The notes under the pieces: generated by a model
Database searches by the model: none
What the model saw: only the letters and a program-made list of their open reading frames with translations
Told to the model about the DNA's origin: nothing
Made by a program: the position numbers and the translations under genes
Source of the DNA: Vibrio coralliirubri
GTDB lineage: Bacteria > Pseudomonadota > Gammaproteobacteria > Enterobacterales > Vibrionaceae
Length of the DNA: 64,000 nt
NCBI RefSeq assembly: GCF_024347375.1
Contig: NZ_AP025470.1
Coordinates: forward strand, 186,001-250,000
Direction: 5' to 3'
Shown: positions 29,351 to 38,699 of the stretch, in pieces
Numbering within the stretch: position 1 is the stretch's first letter
Layout of the letters: each line of letters opens with the position of its first letter

Positions 29351-30361
29351 TTAGCTGCCTAGTGTCGCAACCATTACTGCTTTGATGGTGTGCATGCGGT
29401 TTTCTGCTTCATCGAACACGATTGAGTATTCAGACTCGACCACTTCATCCGTCACTTCTACGCCATCTTTAAGCTGTGGATATTCAGCAGCAAGCTGTTT
29501 GCCGACGGTTGTATCTTCGCCGTGGAAAGCCGGTAGGCAGTGCATGAATTTCACATGTGGGTTGCCTGTTGCTTTGATCATTTCCATGTTCACTTGGTAA
29601 GGCATCATTAGGTTGATACGCTCAGCCCATGCTTCTTTTGCTTCGCCCATCGATACCCAAACGTCGGTGTATAGGAAGTCACAACCTTGCACGCCTTCTT
29701 GAACATCTTCTGTTAGCGTGATTTTGCCGCCAGTGTGTTCTGCGATTTCACGACATTGAGCCAATAGCTCTTCTTGTGGCCAGAATTGTTTTGGAGCAAC
29801 AAGGCGAATGTCCATACCCATTTTCGCAGCGCCAACCATCAGAGAGTTACCCATGTTGTTGCGAGCATCACCTAGGTAAGCAAAGCTGATTTCATGCAGT
29901 TGTTTGCCACGGCCGTATTCCGTCATAGTTAGGAAGTCAGCAAGGATCTGTGTTGGGTGGAATTCGTCAGTTAGACCATTCCATACTGGAACTCCAGCGT
30001 AAGCGCCGAGCTCTTCAACGATTTCTTGACCGAAGCCGCGGTATTCAATGCCATCGTACATACGGCCTAGAACGCGAGCGGTATCTTTCATTGATTCTTT
30101 GTGGCCAATTTGAGAGCCAGATGGGCCTAAGTAAGATACTCGAGCGCCTTGATCGAATGCCGCTACTTCGAATGCACAGCGAGTACGAGTAGAGGTTTTC
30201 TCAAAGATAAGCGCAATGTTTTTGCCAGTCAGTGTTGGCTGTTCGTAACCGTTGTACTTCGCTTTTTTTAGCTCCATAGAAAGATCTAACAAGTGTTGAA
30301 TTTCGCGTGGAGTGAAATCTAGTAGTTTTAGGAAGTTACGATTGCGTAGGTTAAAAGCCAT
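29351..30361 (-). CDS. argF: Ornithine carbamoyltransferase
   Basis: This enzyme interconverts ornithine plus carbamoyl phosphate and citrulline. The 336 residues carry [14 protein letters not shown] (carbamoyl phosphate site), [11 protein letters not shown] and [10 protein letters not shown] (ornithine site with catalytic Cys). As the last gene of an arcA-arcC-argF run it could act catabolically, as ArcB, cleaving citrulline. It could also be the only anabolic OTC, since argF lies beside pyrBI in V. cholerae, which to my knowledge lacks arcA. Sequence alone does not settle the direction. The gap to arcC has an 11-bp hairpin. Confidence 0.93.
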   Translation of the reverse strand: MAFNLRNRNFLKLLDFTPREIQHLLDLSMELKKAKYNGYEQPTLTGKNIALIFEKTSTRTRCAFEVAAFDQGARVSYLGPSGSQIGHKESMKDTARVLGRMYDGIEYRGFGQEIVEELGAYAGVPVWNGLTDEFHPTQILADFLTMTEYGRGKQLHEISFAYLGDARNNMGNSLMVGAAKMGMDIRLVAPKQFWPQEELLAQCREIAEHTGGKITLTEDVQEGVQGCDFLYTDVWVSMGEAKEAWAERINLMMPYQVNMEMIKATGNPHVKFMHCLPAFHGEDTTVGKQLAAEYPQLKDGVEVTDEVVESEYSIVFDEAENRMHTIKAVMVATLGS

Positions 30362-30384
30362 GATGTATTCCTTCTTAGATTTAG

Positions 30385-30424
30385 GCGCTTTCTTGTTACA
30401 GGGAAAGAAAATTCAAGAAAGCGC
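30385..30424 (-). repeat. Intercistronic hairpin between arcC and argF
   Basis: GCGCTTTCTTG (30385-30395) is perfectly complementary to CAAGAAAGCGC (30414-30424), with an 18-base loop. There is no T run on the minus strand. It could stabilise or process the polycistronic mRNA. Confidence 0.8.
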
Positions 30425-30502
30425 GATTCAATTTTTGTGTATTAATTTCAGTTCAAACGGTGATTCAGTTTTCTCGCAAGGTTTGAAAAGCTCGCGAGTA
30501 GA

Positions 30503-31414
30503 TTAATCTTTGGTGATGTTGGTGCCCGCCAAGCCTTGCAGGATTTGCAAACCATCTTCGAGTGCGCCGATACCTACAACCTTGCCGCCTTGCTGAATGA
30601 ATTCGCACGATGCTTCAATTTTTGGTCCCATAGAGCCTGCATCAAATTCGAATTGCGCCAGTTCGCTTGGTGTGGTGCTGCGCAGTGCGTGTTGAGTCGG
30701 TTTGTCCCAATCAAGATAAACAGCGTCCGCGTCGGTCAAAATAAGCAGCGCATCCGCATCCAGTTGTTTCGCCAAGAAAGCCGCTGACATGTCTTTGTCG
30801 ATAACTGCTTCAACACCGACTAATTTGCCGTTCTCTTTTTTCACTGGGATGCCGCCGCCGCCAGTACAAATTACGAGGTGGCCTGCATCGATAAGTTGGG
30901 TGATCGCTTCGTGTTCAACAATGCCAGTAGGGCGTGGGCTTGGCACAACGCGACGGAAGTGTTGGCCGTCTGGTTTGACGATCCAGTGGAATTTCTCCGC
31001 CAATTCACGTGCTTCTGCTTCTTCGTAGATCGGGCCAATCGGCTTAGTTGGATCTGCGAATGCAGGATCGTTTGGATCAACCGTCATTTGCGTCAACATG
31101 CACGAGATGTTGCGGTTAGGCAGATAGTTCTTGAACTCTTGCATCAGCATGTAGCCGATCATGCCTTGAGTCTCACTGCCCAATACATCTAGCGGATATG
31201 GATTTACTTTTTTGTATTCCAAACCTTGCAGAGCAAGTAGACCAACTTGTGGGCCATTACCGTGCACTAGAACCACGTTGTACACTTTTGCGATTTCAGA
31301 GATGGTTTTAACCGCAGTTTCAATATTACGGCGTTGAACATCGGCTTCTAACGGTTCACCGCGACGAAGTAGGGCGTTACCGCCGAGTGCAACAACAACA
31401 GTTTGCTTAGTCAT
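30503..31414 (-). CDS. arcC: Carbamate kinase
   Basis: ArcC converts carbamoyl phosphate and ADP to ATP, ammonia and bicarbonate, the energy-yielding last step of the arginine deiminase pathway. The 303-residue product begins with VVVALGGNALLRRGEP and has VLVHGNGPQVGLL, the PSPRPTGIVEH segment, CTGGGGIPV and an AVIDKDMSAAFLA nucleotide-site motif. It lies between arcA and argF on the same strand. Each gap is over 70 bases and contains a perfect hairpin, so differential expression within the operon is possible. Confidence 0.97.
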   Translation of the reverse strand: MTKQTVVVALGGNALLRRGEPLEADVQRRNIETAVKTISEIAKVYNVVLVHGNGPQVGLLALQGLEYKKVNPYPLDVLGSETQGMIGYMLMQEFKNYLPNRNISCMLTQMTVDPNDPAFADPTKPIGPIYEEAEARELAEKFHWIVKPDGQHFRRVVPSPRPTGIVEHEAITQLIDAGHLVICTGGGGIPVKKENGKLVGVEAVIDKDMSAAFLAKQLDADALLILTDADAVYLDWDKPTQHALRSTTPSELAQFEFDAGSMGPKIEASCEFIQQGGKVVGIGALEDGLQILQGLAGTNITKD

Positions 31415-31433
31415 AATTGTGTTCTCTCATTTT

Positions 31434-31471
31434 GGCCAAGCTGAGATTATTTAAGATCGTTCAGCTTGGCC
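31434..31471 (-). repeat. Intercistronic hairpin between arcA and arcC
   Basis: GGCCAAGCTGA (31434-31444) is perfectly complementary to TCAGCTTGGCC (31461-31471), with a 16-base loop and no following T run. It lies between the arcA stop and the arcC start on the minus strand. Confidence 0.82.
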
Positions 31472-31487
31472 GTTTTCGTCTTAGTGA

Positions 31488-32711
31488 TTAGATACCATCA
31501 CGCTCAATTGGGCAGCTCATGCAGCGTGCGCCACCGCGACCGCGGCCAAGTTCGTCTCCTGGAATCGGAAGAACCGTGATGCCTGCTTTGTCGTATTTTT
31601 CATTGGTGTATGTGTTGCCTTCGTAGCCAATCACGACGCCAGGTTTAACCGTTAGAACGTTGTTTGCATCGTTCCACTGCTCACGCTCTGCATGGAAGTT
31701 GTCACCACCGGTCGTGATTAGGTTTAGCTTGTCTACGCCAAGTGCTTTTTCGATAGCCGTTACGAAGTAGCCTTCTTCTTTCACTTTCACAGCGCCAGAC
31801 TCATCGCCAGTTAGGTTCCAGCACTGCACGTCTTTACTTACCACTTCAGGGTAAACAGAGAACGTATCTTCGTTCATGTGCGTCATCACGGTGTCTAAGT
31901 GCATGCAAGAGCGGTGTTTTGGTAGCTGCATTGCGATAACTTGTTTCGCTTGGCCGTGTTTGAATAGGCTAGATGCTAAGTGCTCAACACCTTGTGCTGT
32001 TGTGCGCTCAGACATACCGATAAGAACGGTGCCACGACCGATTACAAGAACGTCACCGCCTTCAATCGTTGAGTTGTCGTAGCTGATGTTTTCTTCATCG
32101 CCGAAGTATTTAATGAAGTCTTGGCCTGCGAATGTTGGGTGCCAGCGGTAAATAGCGCGAACGTGGTTGGTTTCACGTTGACGAGCTGGTTTCGCCATCG
32201 GGTTGATGGATACGCCACCGTATACCCAGCAAGATGTGTCACGAGTAAATAGGTGGTTTGGTAGCGGTTCGATAATGAAGTCGGTTGGTGCGTGCATGCC
32301 TTGCATCATTGAAGATGATTTCATTGGCATCTCAGCGTAAGACAGACCGCCCGTTAGGATTTTTGCTAGCTCTAGGTTTGGTAAGTCGCCCAAGTAGCAA
32401 CGCACGTCGTTAGCAAAAGTTTTGCCTAAGCGGTAATCAGAAACTTGATGATTCAAAAGCCAATCTTTCGCTTCTGGCACTGCTAGCGTGTCTGCTAGTA
32501 GGTCAGTAAGAAGAAGAACTTCAACACCTTGATCACGTAGCGTTTGAGTAAATGCGTCATGCTCTTTACCTGCACGCTCAACAGCCAGTACGTCATCAAA
32601 TAGTAAATCGTGACAGTTAGAGGGTGTTAGGTGAGTCAGTGCGCGTCTTGGACGGTGAACTAGAACGCGGCGTAATTGACCTATTTCAGAACCTACATAG
32701 AACTTACTCAT
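31488..32711 (-). CDS. arcA: Arginine deiminase
   Basis: ArcA hydrolyses arginine to citrulline and ammonia, the first step of arginine fermentation and a source of acid resistance. The 407 residues include the guanidino-group enzyme motifs [44 protein letters not shown] (catalytic His) and the C-terminal GARCMSCPI with the nucleophilic cysteine. It is the first gene of the arcA-arcC-argF run. A near-consensus ARG-box palindrome lies 70-90 bases upstream of the start. Confidence 0.97.
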   Translation of the reverse strand: MSKFYVGSEIGQLRRVLVHRPRRALTHLTPSNCHDLLFDDVLAVERAGKEHDAFTQTLRDQGVEVLLLTDLLADTLAVPEAKDWLLNHQVSDYRLGKTFANDVRCYLGDLPNLELAKILTGGLSYAEMPMKSSSMMQGMHAPTDFIIEPLPNHLFTRDTSCWVYGGVSINPMAKPARQRETNHVRAIYRWHPTFAGQDFIKYFGDEENISYDNSTIEGGDVLVIGRGTVLIGMSERTTAQGVEHLASSLFKHGQAKQVIAMQLPKHRSCMHLDTVMTHMNEDTFSVYPEVVSKDVQCWNLTGDESGAVKVKEEGYFVTAIEKALGVDKLNLITTGGDNFHAEREQWNDANNVLTVKPGVVIGYEGNTYTNEKYDKAGITVLPIPGDELGRGRGGARCMSCPIERDGI

Positions 32712-32782
32712 GATCGTCTCTCTCTTATATATTTGAATTACTTTTATCGCTAAGAGTAATTATTTATTTTCAGTTGAGAAGA

Positions 32783-32799
32783 ATGAATTATTTATTCAT
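32783..32799. promoter_or_regulatory. Candidate ARG box upstream of arcA
   Basis: ATGAAT-TATTT-ATTCAT is an inverted repeat resembling the ArgR operator TGAAT-N4-ATTCA, but with a five-base spacer instead of four. It lies 72-88 bases before the arcA start, and an ArgR paralogue is encoded nearby. Confidence 0.5.
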
Positions 32800-32904
32800 A
32801 TCTCTTGTCTGGAATTAATATTACGCCTGCTAGTCAGGTATTCTTAGAGATCTATCACAAATCGTTTTTTATCCCGCAGCCCTTTAAAATTAAGGGTTTT
32901 AACA

Positions 32905-32971
32905 AACTTTATGCACTTTCAGTCATGACTAATACATTCTAAATAGTTAGCGGTTAGGGAACTTTATGCAC
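32905..32971. repeat. 12-bp direct repeat in arcA control region
   Basis: AACTTTATGCAC occurs at 32905-32916 and again at 32960-32971, a period of 55 bases. The flanks differ. It may mark two binding sites for one regulator. Confidence 0.6.
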
Positions 32972-33461
32972 GCTTTTTTGATGAAACTTACTAGAATCTA
33001 ATTTACGAGAGATTATATGCAGAATAGTTTTATTGATAAGAGTGTACTTAGCTTGGAAGTATGCAGTGTTTTTATTTAGATATTTAATTTTGGATGTGGA
33101 ATTAATTATTTATTAACAAAGTAAATGCGAATAAAGCTGTTGTGATCACATTTTAAAACCGGCTGTTTAAGTGTGTTTTTTGATAAAAAAGGGTATTACC
33201 CCTCGTCTATTTATTAGGCTATAAATTACTTTAAATATAATTAACGCTAATAAGTGACTAACTATTTGTTTAAACATCATGGTTGAAAATAGAGTGTTAT
33301 TTCATCAAGAAAATTGGATGTTTAAAAGTAGGATTGATTCTTCTATTGCGAGTGCTTGGGTTTGGCTGAGCTTTGCTACGAACAGAAAATACTTTGAATA
33401 TCGCGTGTATGGCTTTGAGGAGCTGTTTCAGTAGCAGAGGGTTACTTTGAGAGGGAACAAT

Positions 33462-33488
33462 AAAAAAGCCGCTGTGAGAAGCGGCTTT
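33462..33488 (-). terminator. Terminator of the YfcC/ArcD-like gene
   Basis: AAAGCCGC (33465-33472) pairs with GCGGCTTT (33481-33488). On the minus strand a T run follows. It lies about 30 bases past the stop codon of the carrier gene. Confidence 0.88.
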
Positions 33489-33516
33489 GAATGAGAAAGG
33501 AGTGAAGTGCTGGTAG

Positions 33517-34965
33517 TTAGATAAGCGCACCAATACTCAGTACAACAATGCAGAACACCATCAAGATACCGACTAGTGGCATCACCCACTTAACCCAGCG
33601 CACGTAAGGGACGCGAGCAATCGCCAAGCCACCCATCACCACCGCTGAGGTTGGGGTGATTAGGTTCACCAAGCCAGATGCTGATTGGTACGCAGTGATA
33701 ACCAGGTCACGACCTACACCGGCAAAGTCTGCCAATGGTGCCATGATTGGCATGGTAAGTACCGCTAAGCCAGAGGTTGATGGCACTAAGAACGACAGTA
33801 GAATCTCTAAGAAGAACATAACGTTAATGAAGATAACCGAAGAAAGCCCCGTTACCATCTGTTCTGCAGAGAAGAGAATAGTATCGGTGATCATACCGCG
33901 GTCCATCACCACCACAATACCACGTGCAATACCTATGATGAGCGCAACGCCAAGTAGGTCGCGGGCACCATCAATGAAGCTGGTGGTAAACTCTTCTTCG
34001 CTCATGCGAGCCACAATACCAACGATGATGGTTGCTGCTAAGAACATCGCTGAGATCTCAGCCATCCACCATCCAGCAACGGATACACCGTAAATCATTA
34101 CAGCGAACGAGCCACCAAAAATGGTCAGAATCAGTTTACGAGTCGCGGTGAATTCAAGTTTTTCGCCGCTCGCATTACCTAAGAAGTGTGCTTTGTTTTC
34201 TTCGTATTTGTCGTAGACAATTGATGTTGTTGGATCGGCTTGAACCATTCTTGCGTAACGCATCACGTAGGCAACACAAATACCCCAACCAATAATCAAC
34301 ATAGCAATGCGCAACACGATACCGTCTGTAAATGGAATACCAGAGGCGTTGGCAGCGATCACGGTTGCGAATGGGTTAATCGTTGAACCCAGCACCCCAA
34401 TACCTGCGCCAAGCAGTACGGTCGCAGCGGCAACAAGAGGGTCAAAGCGAGCTGCCATCATTACCGGCACTAGCAATGTATAGAAGGGCAGTGATTCTTC
34501 CGCCATGCCGTAGACAGTACCACCTGCGGCAAACAGCGCCATCAGTATGGGTATCATCAACTCTTCTCGTCCTTCTAAGCGGGCGGTAACGCGCTCGATA
34601 CCGGCATCAATGGCACCCGTTTTGGTTACTAACCCTAAGAAGCCACCAATGATTAAGATGAACAGCGAAACGTCGATAGCCGCCGCTTCATAGCTATTGT
34701 GGTCGTAGAAGCCGTCAATAGGCGCTAGCAGTACATCAATCACGCCTTGAGGGTTACCTTCTACCGCTTGATAGGTTCCGGTTACGGGTACTTCTCGGCC
34801 TAGCTCTTCATTCATTGCACGGTCGTATTGGCCTGCTGGAACAATCCAGGTAAGCAGTGCGACGAACGCAATCAGAATAAATAGAATGGTGTAGGCAGAA
34901 GGGAATTTAAAGTTGGCAAAGAAGCCGCCCTTTTTTTTCTCGCTTGGTATCGTTTGAGTTGTCAT
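33517..34965 (-). CDS. YfcC-family basic amino-acid carrier (ArcD-like role)
   Basis: This 482-residue inner-membrane protein has about 12 helices and belongs to the YfcC/C4-dicarboxylate carrier superfamily. It has a charged N-terminus (EKKKGGFFANFKFPSAYT) and the conserved TINPFATVIAANASGIPFTDG and NLITPTSAVVMGGL segments, which are probably re-entrant substrate loops. Family members next to arc genes are annotated as arginine/ornithine antiporters. Here it lies just beyond the arcA control region on the same strand, so arginine uptake with ornithine export is a reasonable but unproven role. A perfect FNR-type palindrome lies 430 bases upstream. Confidence 0.8.
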   Translation of the reverse strand: MTTQTIPSEKKKGGFFANFKFPSAYTILFILIAFVALLTWIVPAGQYDRAMNEELGREVPVTGTYQAVEGNPQGVIDVLLAPIDGFYDHNSYEAAAIDVSLFILIIGGFLGLVTKTGAIDAGIERVTARLEGREELMIPILMALFAAGGTVYGMAEESLPFYTLLVPVMMAARFDPLVAAATVLLGAGIGVLGSTINPFATVIAANASGIPFTDGIVLRIAMLIIGWGICVAYVMRYARMVQADPTTSIVYDKYEENKAHFLGNASGEKLEFTATRKLILTIFGGSFAVMIYGVSVAGWWMAEISAMFLAATIIVGIVARMSEEEFTTSFIDGARDLLGVALIIGIARGIVVVMDRGMITDTILFSAEQMVTGLSSVIFINVMFFLEILLSFLVPSTSGLAVLTMPIMAPLADFAGVGRDLVITAYQSASGLVNLITPTSAVVMGGLAIARVPYVRWVKWVMPLVGILMVFCIVVLSIGALI

Positions 34966-35388
34966 GGCTATCTCCTTACATCATCTTAAATAGAAGTGAT
35001 GTGAATTAGCGACTAATGATTTATAGATTGTAAATACACGGACACTTATAAAGCACTCAACGATATAAAGTTGCTGACTTTAAATTAAGGTTGTTTTTAT
35101 ATTTACTAATCCAAATGAAGTTAGATTTAATTTAGCTGCGGTTATTTTATTCCTTACTTTGGTATTTAAGTTTGGTGCTGTTCACAAAAATAATGGCTAA
35201 TGAACGGGCTGAAAAATGGTAGAAAATCGTCTAGGTTTTTTGGTTAGTTAGCTTGGATTAATATTCGTTGTGGATTAACTGGAAGTGGAAGGAGATTGAT
35301 TTGATAGGTGTTGTTTATGATCGGTTTGAATAATCTTGGAATTTTATTCAAACTTTATTTTTAGGCGGTTTTTAAAGTTTATAATGGT

Positions 35389-35410
35389 TATTTGATGCGT
35401 ATCAAATAAC
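35389..35410. promoter_or_regulatory. FNR-type palindrome
   Basis: The core TTGAT-GCGT-ATCAA is a perfect match to the FNR consensus TTGAT-N4-ATCAA. The symmetry extends outward to TTATTTGATGC/GTATCAAATAA with a single mismatch. It sits just downstream of the dcuA terminator, so on the minus strand it could serve the YfcC/ArcD-like gene through a long leader. Confidence 0.75.
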
Positions 35411-35426
35411 ACATTGAGCAGAAAAC

Positions 35427-35453
35427 AAAAAAGGAAGCCGAAGCTTCCTTTTT
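35427..35453 (-). terminator. Terminator of dcuA
   Basis: AAAAAGGAAGC pairs with GCTTCCTTTTT around a short loop, with A and T runs on both sides. It lies just past the dcuA stop. Confidence 0.9.
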
Positions 35454-35475
35454 AATGTTCAATCACCAGCGAATG

Positions 35476-36783
35476 TTAGATAAACAGACCGCCGAATGCG
35501 AAGCCTAGTGCTACCGCAGTACTGATTGTTACCACACCTGGAATGAAGAACGGGTGGTTGAATACGTAGTTACCGATACGCGTTGAGCCTGTGTCATCCA
35601 TCTCAACCGCTGCTAGTAGTGTAGGGTAAGTTGGAAGTACGAACAGCGCACTTACCGCAGCAAAAGAAGCAACGGCTGTTAGTGGTGCTACGCCAATCGC
35701 TAGTGCTGCAGGCATCAGTGCAACCGTTGTTGCGCCTTGAGAGTAAAGCAGCATAGAAGCGAAGAACAGAACAAGAGCCAGCATCCATGGGTAGTCAGCC
35801 AGTAGAGCGCCTGCTACGTCTTTGATTTCAGCTACGTGTGCGTTTACAAACGTTGAACCTAACCAAGCCACACCAAGTACACATACACATGCCGTCATAC
35901 CAGAACGGAACGTTGGCGCAGAAGAAATCTTCGCCGCATCAATCTTAGTGAACATCACGATAGCCGCTGCTGCTGCCAGCATCACAGACATGATCGCTTC
36001 GTTACGACCTAGCGCTGGGTTTTCAATTAGGCCAACAGAGCTAGAGATAGCCGCTGCGTAACAAACCACGAAACCAATTGCTGCTAGGAAGATGTACGTT
36101 GCTTTCTTCGCCGTTGGTAGAATTTCGCGTTTCTCTTCTGTCGCCAGTTTGATTAGACCTTTCTCTAGACGTTCTTGGTAAACAGGATCGTCTTTCAGTT
36201 CGCTACCCATGTAGTTAGCAACAACCGCACCAACCATACAAGCGATGAAGGTTGTTGGGATACAAACCATCAATAGCGTTAGGTAATCAACACCAAATGG
36301 TGCCAGCATTGCTGCGAAAGCGACAACTGCAGCCGAGATTGGCGAAGCTGTGATAGCAATTTGAGAAGCGACAACTGCGATAGACAGTGGACGAGAAGGA
36401 CGAACGCCTTGGCCTTTCGCTACTTCTGCAATAACAGGAAGCGTAGAGAATGCTGTGTGACCAGTACCCGCCATCAGCGTCATTACAAAGGTCACAATCG
36501 GCGCGTAAAAGGTGATGCGTTCAGGGTGTTTACGCAAAAAGTTTTCGGCAATTTGTACCAACCAGTCCATACCGCCAGCAACTTGCATTGCAGCAATTGC
36601 GGTGATAACTGACATGATGATCAAGATTACGTCGATCGGGATGAAAGATTGGCTTGTTGGAACGCCAAGAATAAGTGAAAGGGCAATAACACCAGCACCA
36701 CCGGCAAAACCAATACCGATACCGCCAATTCTGGCCCCCAAAAAGATAAAGAGCAGGACGACAAACAGTTCTACTGCAATCAT
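35476..36783 (-). CDS. dcuA: Anaerobic C4-dicarboxylate transporter DcuA
   Basis: DcuA exchanges or imports aspartate, fumarate and succinate across the inner membrane. The 435-residue product has about 11 helices and matches E. coli DcuA more closely than DcuB: LGARIGGIGIGFAGG, SQIAITASPISAAVV and the C-terminal PTYPTLLAAVEMDDTG and FNHPFFIPG. The start is set at the ATG at 36783, eight bases after GAGG, instead of the longer frame at 36792. It lies downstream of aspA but is separated by an aspA terminator, and its leader contains a perfect 15-bp inverted repeat. Confidence 0.95.
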   Translation of the reverse strand: MIAVELFVVLLFIFLGARIGGIGIGFAGGAGVIALSLILGVPTSQSFIPIDVILIIMSVITAIAAMQVAGGMDWLVQIAENFLRKHPERITFYAPIVTFVMTLMAGTGHTAFSTLPVIAEVAKGQGVRPSRPLSIAVVASQIAITASPISAAVVAFAAMLAPFGVDYLTLLMVCIPTTFIACMVGAVVANYMGSELKDDPVYQERLEKGLIKLATEEKREILPTAKKATYIFLAAIGFVVCYAAAISSSVGLIENPALGRNEAIMSVMLAAAAAIVMFTKIDAAKISSAPTFRSGMTACVCVLGVAWLGSTFVNAHVAEIKDVAGALLADYPWMLALVLFFASMLLYSQGATTVALMPAALAIGVAPLTAVASFAAVSALFVLPTYPTLLAAVEMDDTGSTRIGNYVFNHPFFIPGVVTISTAVALGFAFGGLFI

Positions 36784-36806
36784 AAGTAACACCTCATTTA
36801 GATTTT

Positions 36807-36843
36807 ATTATGTGAACATTCGCCGCTGGAATGTTCACATAAT
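36807..36843. repeat. 15-bp perfect inverted repeat in the dcuA leader
   Basis: ATTATGTGAACATTC (36807-36821) is exactly complementary to GAATGTTCACATAAT (36829-36843) with a seven-base loop. It begins 24 bases upstream of the dcuA start. No T run follows on either strand. It may be an operator or a regulatory or stabilising RNA hairpin. Confidence 0.85.
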
Positions 36844-36926
36844 AGTTCTATGGTTTAGATTCAATTTGGCAAAAGCGCAACCAACGGAAATCCACAAAAT
36901 AATCATGGTTAACCGTATTGGAGCCT

Positions 36927-36953
36927 AAAAAAGGGCTCCGTTTGGAGCCCTTT
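36927..36953 (-). terminator. Terminator of aspA
   Basis: AAAGGGCTCC (36930-36939) pairs perfectly with GGAGCCCTTT (36944-36953). On the minus strand T residues follow. It lies 11 bases after the aspA stop. Confidence 0.9.
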
Positions 36954-36963
36954 CTCGCTAACT

Positions 36964-38415
36964 TTATTCGTAGCGCTTCGCTTTATACTGAGGATGCATC
37001 AAATTTTCAACAGAGAAAATGTCATCAAGTTCTTCTTCGGTTAATAAACCGCGCTCTAGAACCACATCACGCACGCTCTTACCTGTCTCAGCACAGATCT
37101 TACCAACAATGTCACCCTCGTGGTGGCCAATGTATGGGTTTAGGTAAGTGACGATACCGATAGAGTTAAATACGTGTGATTCACATACTTCTTTGTTCAC
37201 CGTAATGCCGTCTACACACTTGTCGCGTAGGTTCACACAAGCGTTTGTTAGGATGTCTAGAGACTCAAACATGCTTTGTGCAATAACGGGTTCCATTACG
37301 TTCAGTTGTAGTTGGCCGCCTTCCGCAGCGAAAGAAACCGTGTTGTCGTTACCTAGAACTTTAAAGCAAACTTGGTTTACTACTTCAGGAACAACTGGGT
37401 TTACTTTAGCAGGCATGATTGAAGAACCGGCTTGCAGTTCAGGTAGATTTAGCTCGTTCAGACCAGTACGAGGGCCAGAAGAAAGCAGACGCAAATCGTT
37501 ACAAATTTTAGACAGTTTCACCGCTAGACGCTTAAGTGCGCCGTGCGTCATTACGTATGCGCCACAGTCAGATGTTGCTTCGATTAAATCTTCAGCCGCA
37601 ACACACTCTAGGCCTGTTACTTCTGCTAGGTGTTTAACTGCTAGGCCTTGGTAACCCGGTGCTGCGTTCAGACCTGTACCGATAGCCGTTGCGCCTAGGT
37701 TAACTTCAAGCAGTAGTTTTGAAGTGTATTCTAGGTTTTTGATTTCTTCATTGATGGTTACAGCCCAAGCGTGGAACTCTTGGCCAACCGTCATTGGAAC
37801 TGCGTCTTGAAGCTGAGTACGACCCATCTTCAAAATCGTGTTGAATTCTTGGCTCTTAAGCTCGAATGCACCTTTTAGGTATTCGATCGCATCAATCAGT
37901 TTACGAACGCTGTTGTAAACAGAGATACGGAAACCAGTTGGGTAAGCACAGTTTGTAGATTGGCTGCGGTTTACGTGGTCATTCGGGTTGATGAACTCGT
38001 ATTGGCCTTTTTCTTTGCCCATAAGTTCAAGAGCCACGTTCGCAACAACTTCGTTTGCGTTCATGTTTACAGAAGTACCAGCACCACCTTGGAAAACGTC
38101 CGATGGGAACTGATCCATGCACTTACCCGTGTCTAGAATTAGGTCACAAGCTTGGATGATGTATTTAGCCACTTCGCTTGGAATTACACCTAACTCTTTG
38201 TTTGCTAAAGCCGCCGCTTTCTTAGTCATCACCATACCGCGAACGAATTCAGGTACATCTGAGATGGTTACATTTGAGATGTTGAAGTTTTCAACTGCGC
38301 GTAGAGTGTGGATGCCGTAGTAAGCATCAGCCGGAACATGACGTTGACCTAATAGATCTTCTTCGAGACGAGTAGCTTGAGGAGCTTCAACTTGAGCTTC
38401 TGATTGAGTAGCCAT
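36964..38415 (-). CDS. aspA: Aspartate ammonia-lyase
   Basis: AspA deaminates aspartate to fumarate and ammonia, feeding fumarate respiration in low oxygen. The 483-residue product carries the superfamily signature [15 protein letters not shown], and [15 protein letters not shown] and [16 protein letters not shown] from the active site. It is about 12% longer at the N-terminus than some relatives because of an acidic lead ([21 protein letters not shown]). It is the upstream partner of dcuA, as in E. coli. The class II fumarase in this window is a distinct paralogue. Confidence 0.97.
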   Translation of the reverse strand: MATQSEAQVEAPQATRLEEDLLGQRHVPADAYYGIHTLRAVENFNISNVTISDVPEFVRGMVMTKKAAALANKELGVIPSEVAKYIIQACDLILDTGKCMDQFPSDVFQGGAGTSVNMNANEVVANVALELMGKEKGQYEFINPNDHVNRSQSTNCAYPTGFRISVYNSVRKLIDAIEYLKGAFELKSQEFNTILKMGRTQLQDAVPMTVGQEFHAWAVTINEEIKNLEYTSKLLLEVNLGATAIGTGLNAAPGYQGLAVKHLAEVTGLECVAAEDLIEATSDCGAYVMTHGALKRLAVKLSKICNDLRLLSSGPRTGLNELNLPELQAGSSIMPAKVNPVVPEVVNQVCFKVLGNDNTVSFAAEGGQLQLNVMEPVIAQSMFESLDILTNACVNLRDKCVDGITVNKEVCESHVFNSIGIVTYLNPYIGHHEGDIVGKICAETGKSVRDVVLERGLLTEEELDDIFSVENLMHPQYKAKRYE

Positions 38416-38699
38416 AACAGGATCCTTAGAGAATTATTCTGATTATATAGTTAGTTATTAGCCTATTCTGTGTGCAAATACTCCGTTCGCTAGAATATTG
38501 GGCTGATAAATCCGTCCTGACTTATGTGGCACATGATACTGTACTTAGCGCATAAAAATATTAAGTGGATCACCTTTTTCGGTTTTGTTTAGTCAATATT
38601 TTGCAAAGTTATTCTTGGTCAATAAACACGCTTATTTACAGGATAAATTTGAGATTGTTAGGGCTTTCAGCGTAAACTGCAAGTAACAAAGGAGGGCGT

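Larger units (their letters stand above)
32712..33516. other. Long AT-rich control region upstream of arcA
   Basis: About 800 bases, very AT-rich, with no credible gene. A 78-codon frame at its left runs through a terminator and is rejected. The region contains an ARG-box-like site, a 12-base direct repeat (AACTTTATGCAC at 32905 and 32960), a TGTGATCACA palindrome near 33140 and the terminator of the downstream carrier. It is large for a single promoter. Confidence 0.6.
34966..35475. other. Control region upstream of the YfcC-like gene
   Basis: About 510 AT-rich bases with no gene. From right to left it contains the dcuA terminator, an FNR-type palindrome, a long AT-rich stretch, and a bulged ACATCA...TGATGT hairpin just before the ribosome site of the carrier gene. 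Confidence 0.6.

Noticed and set aside
33137..33154. Possible CRP site around TGTGATCACA
   Set aside because: The two half-sites are adjacent without the six-base spacer of CRP sites, so it was not listed as a regulatory site.
33297..33533. 78-codon frame on the minus strand overlapping the YfcC-like gene end
   Set aside because: It runs through a clear terminator hairpin, overlaps the carrier gene and resembles no known protein.
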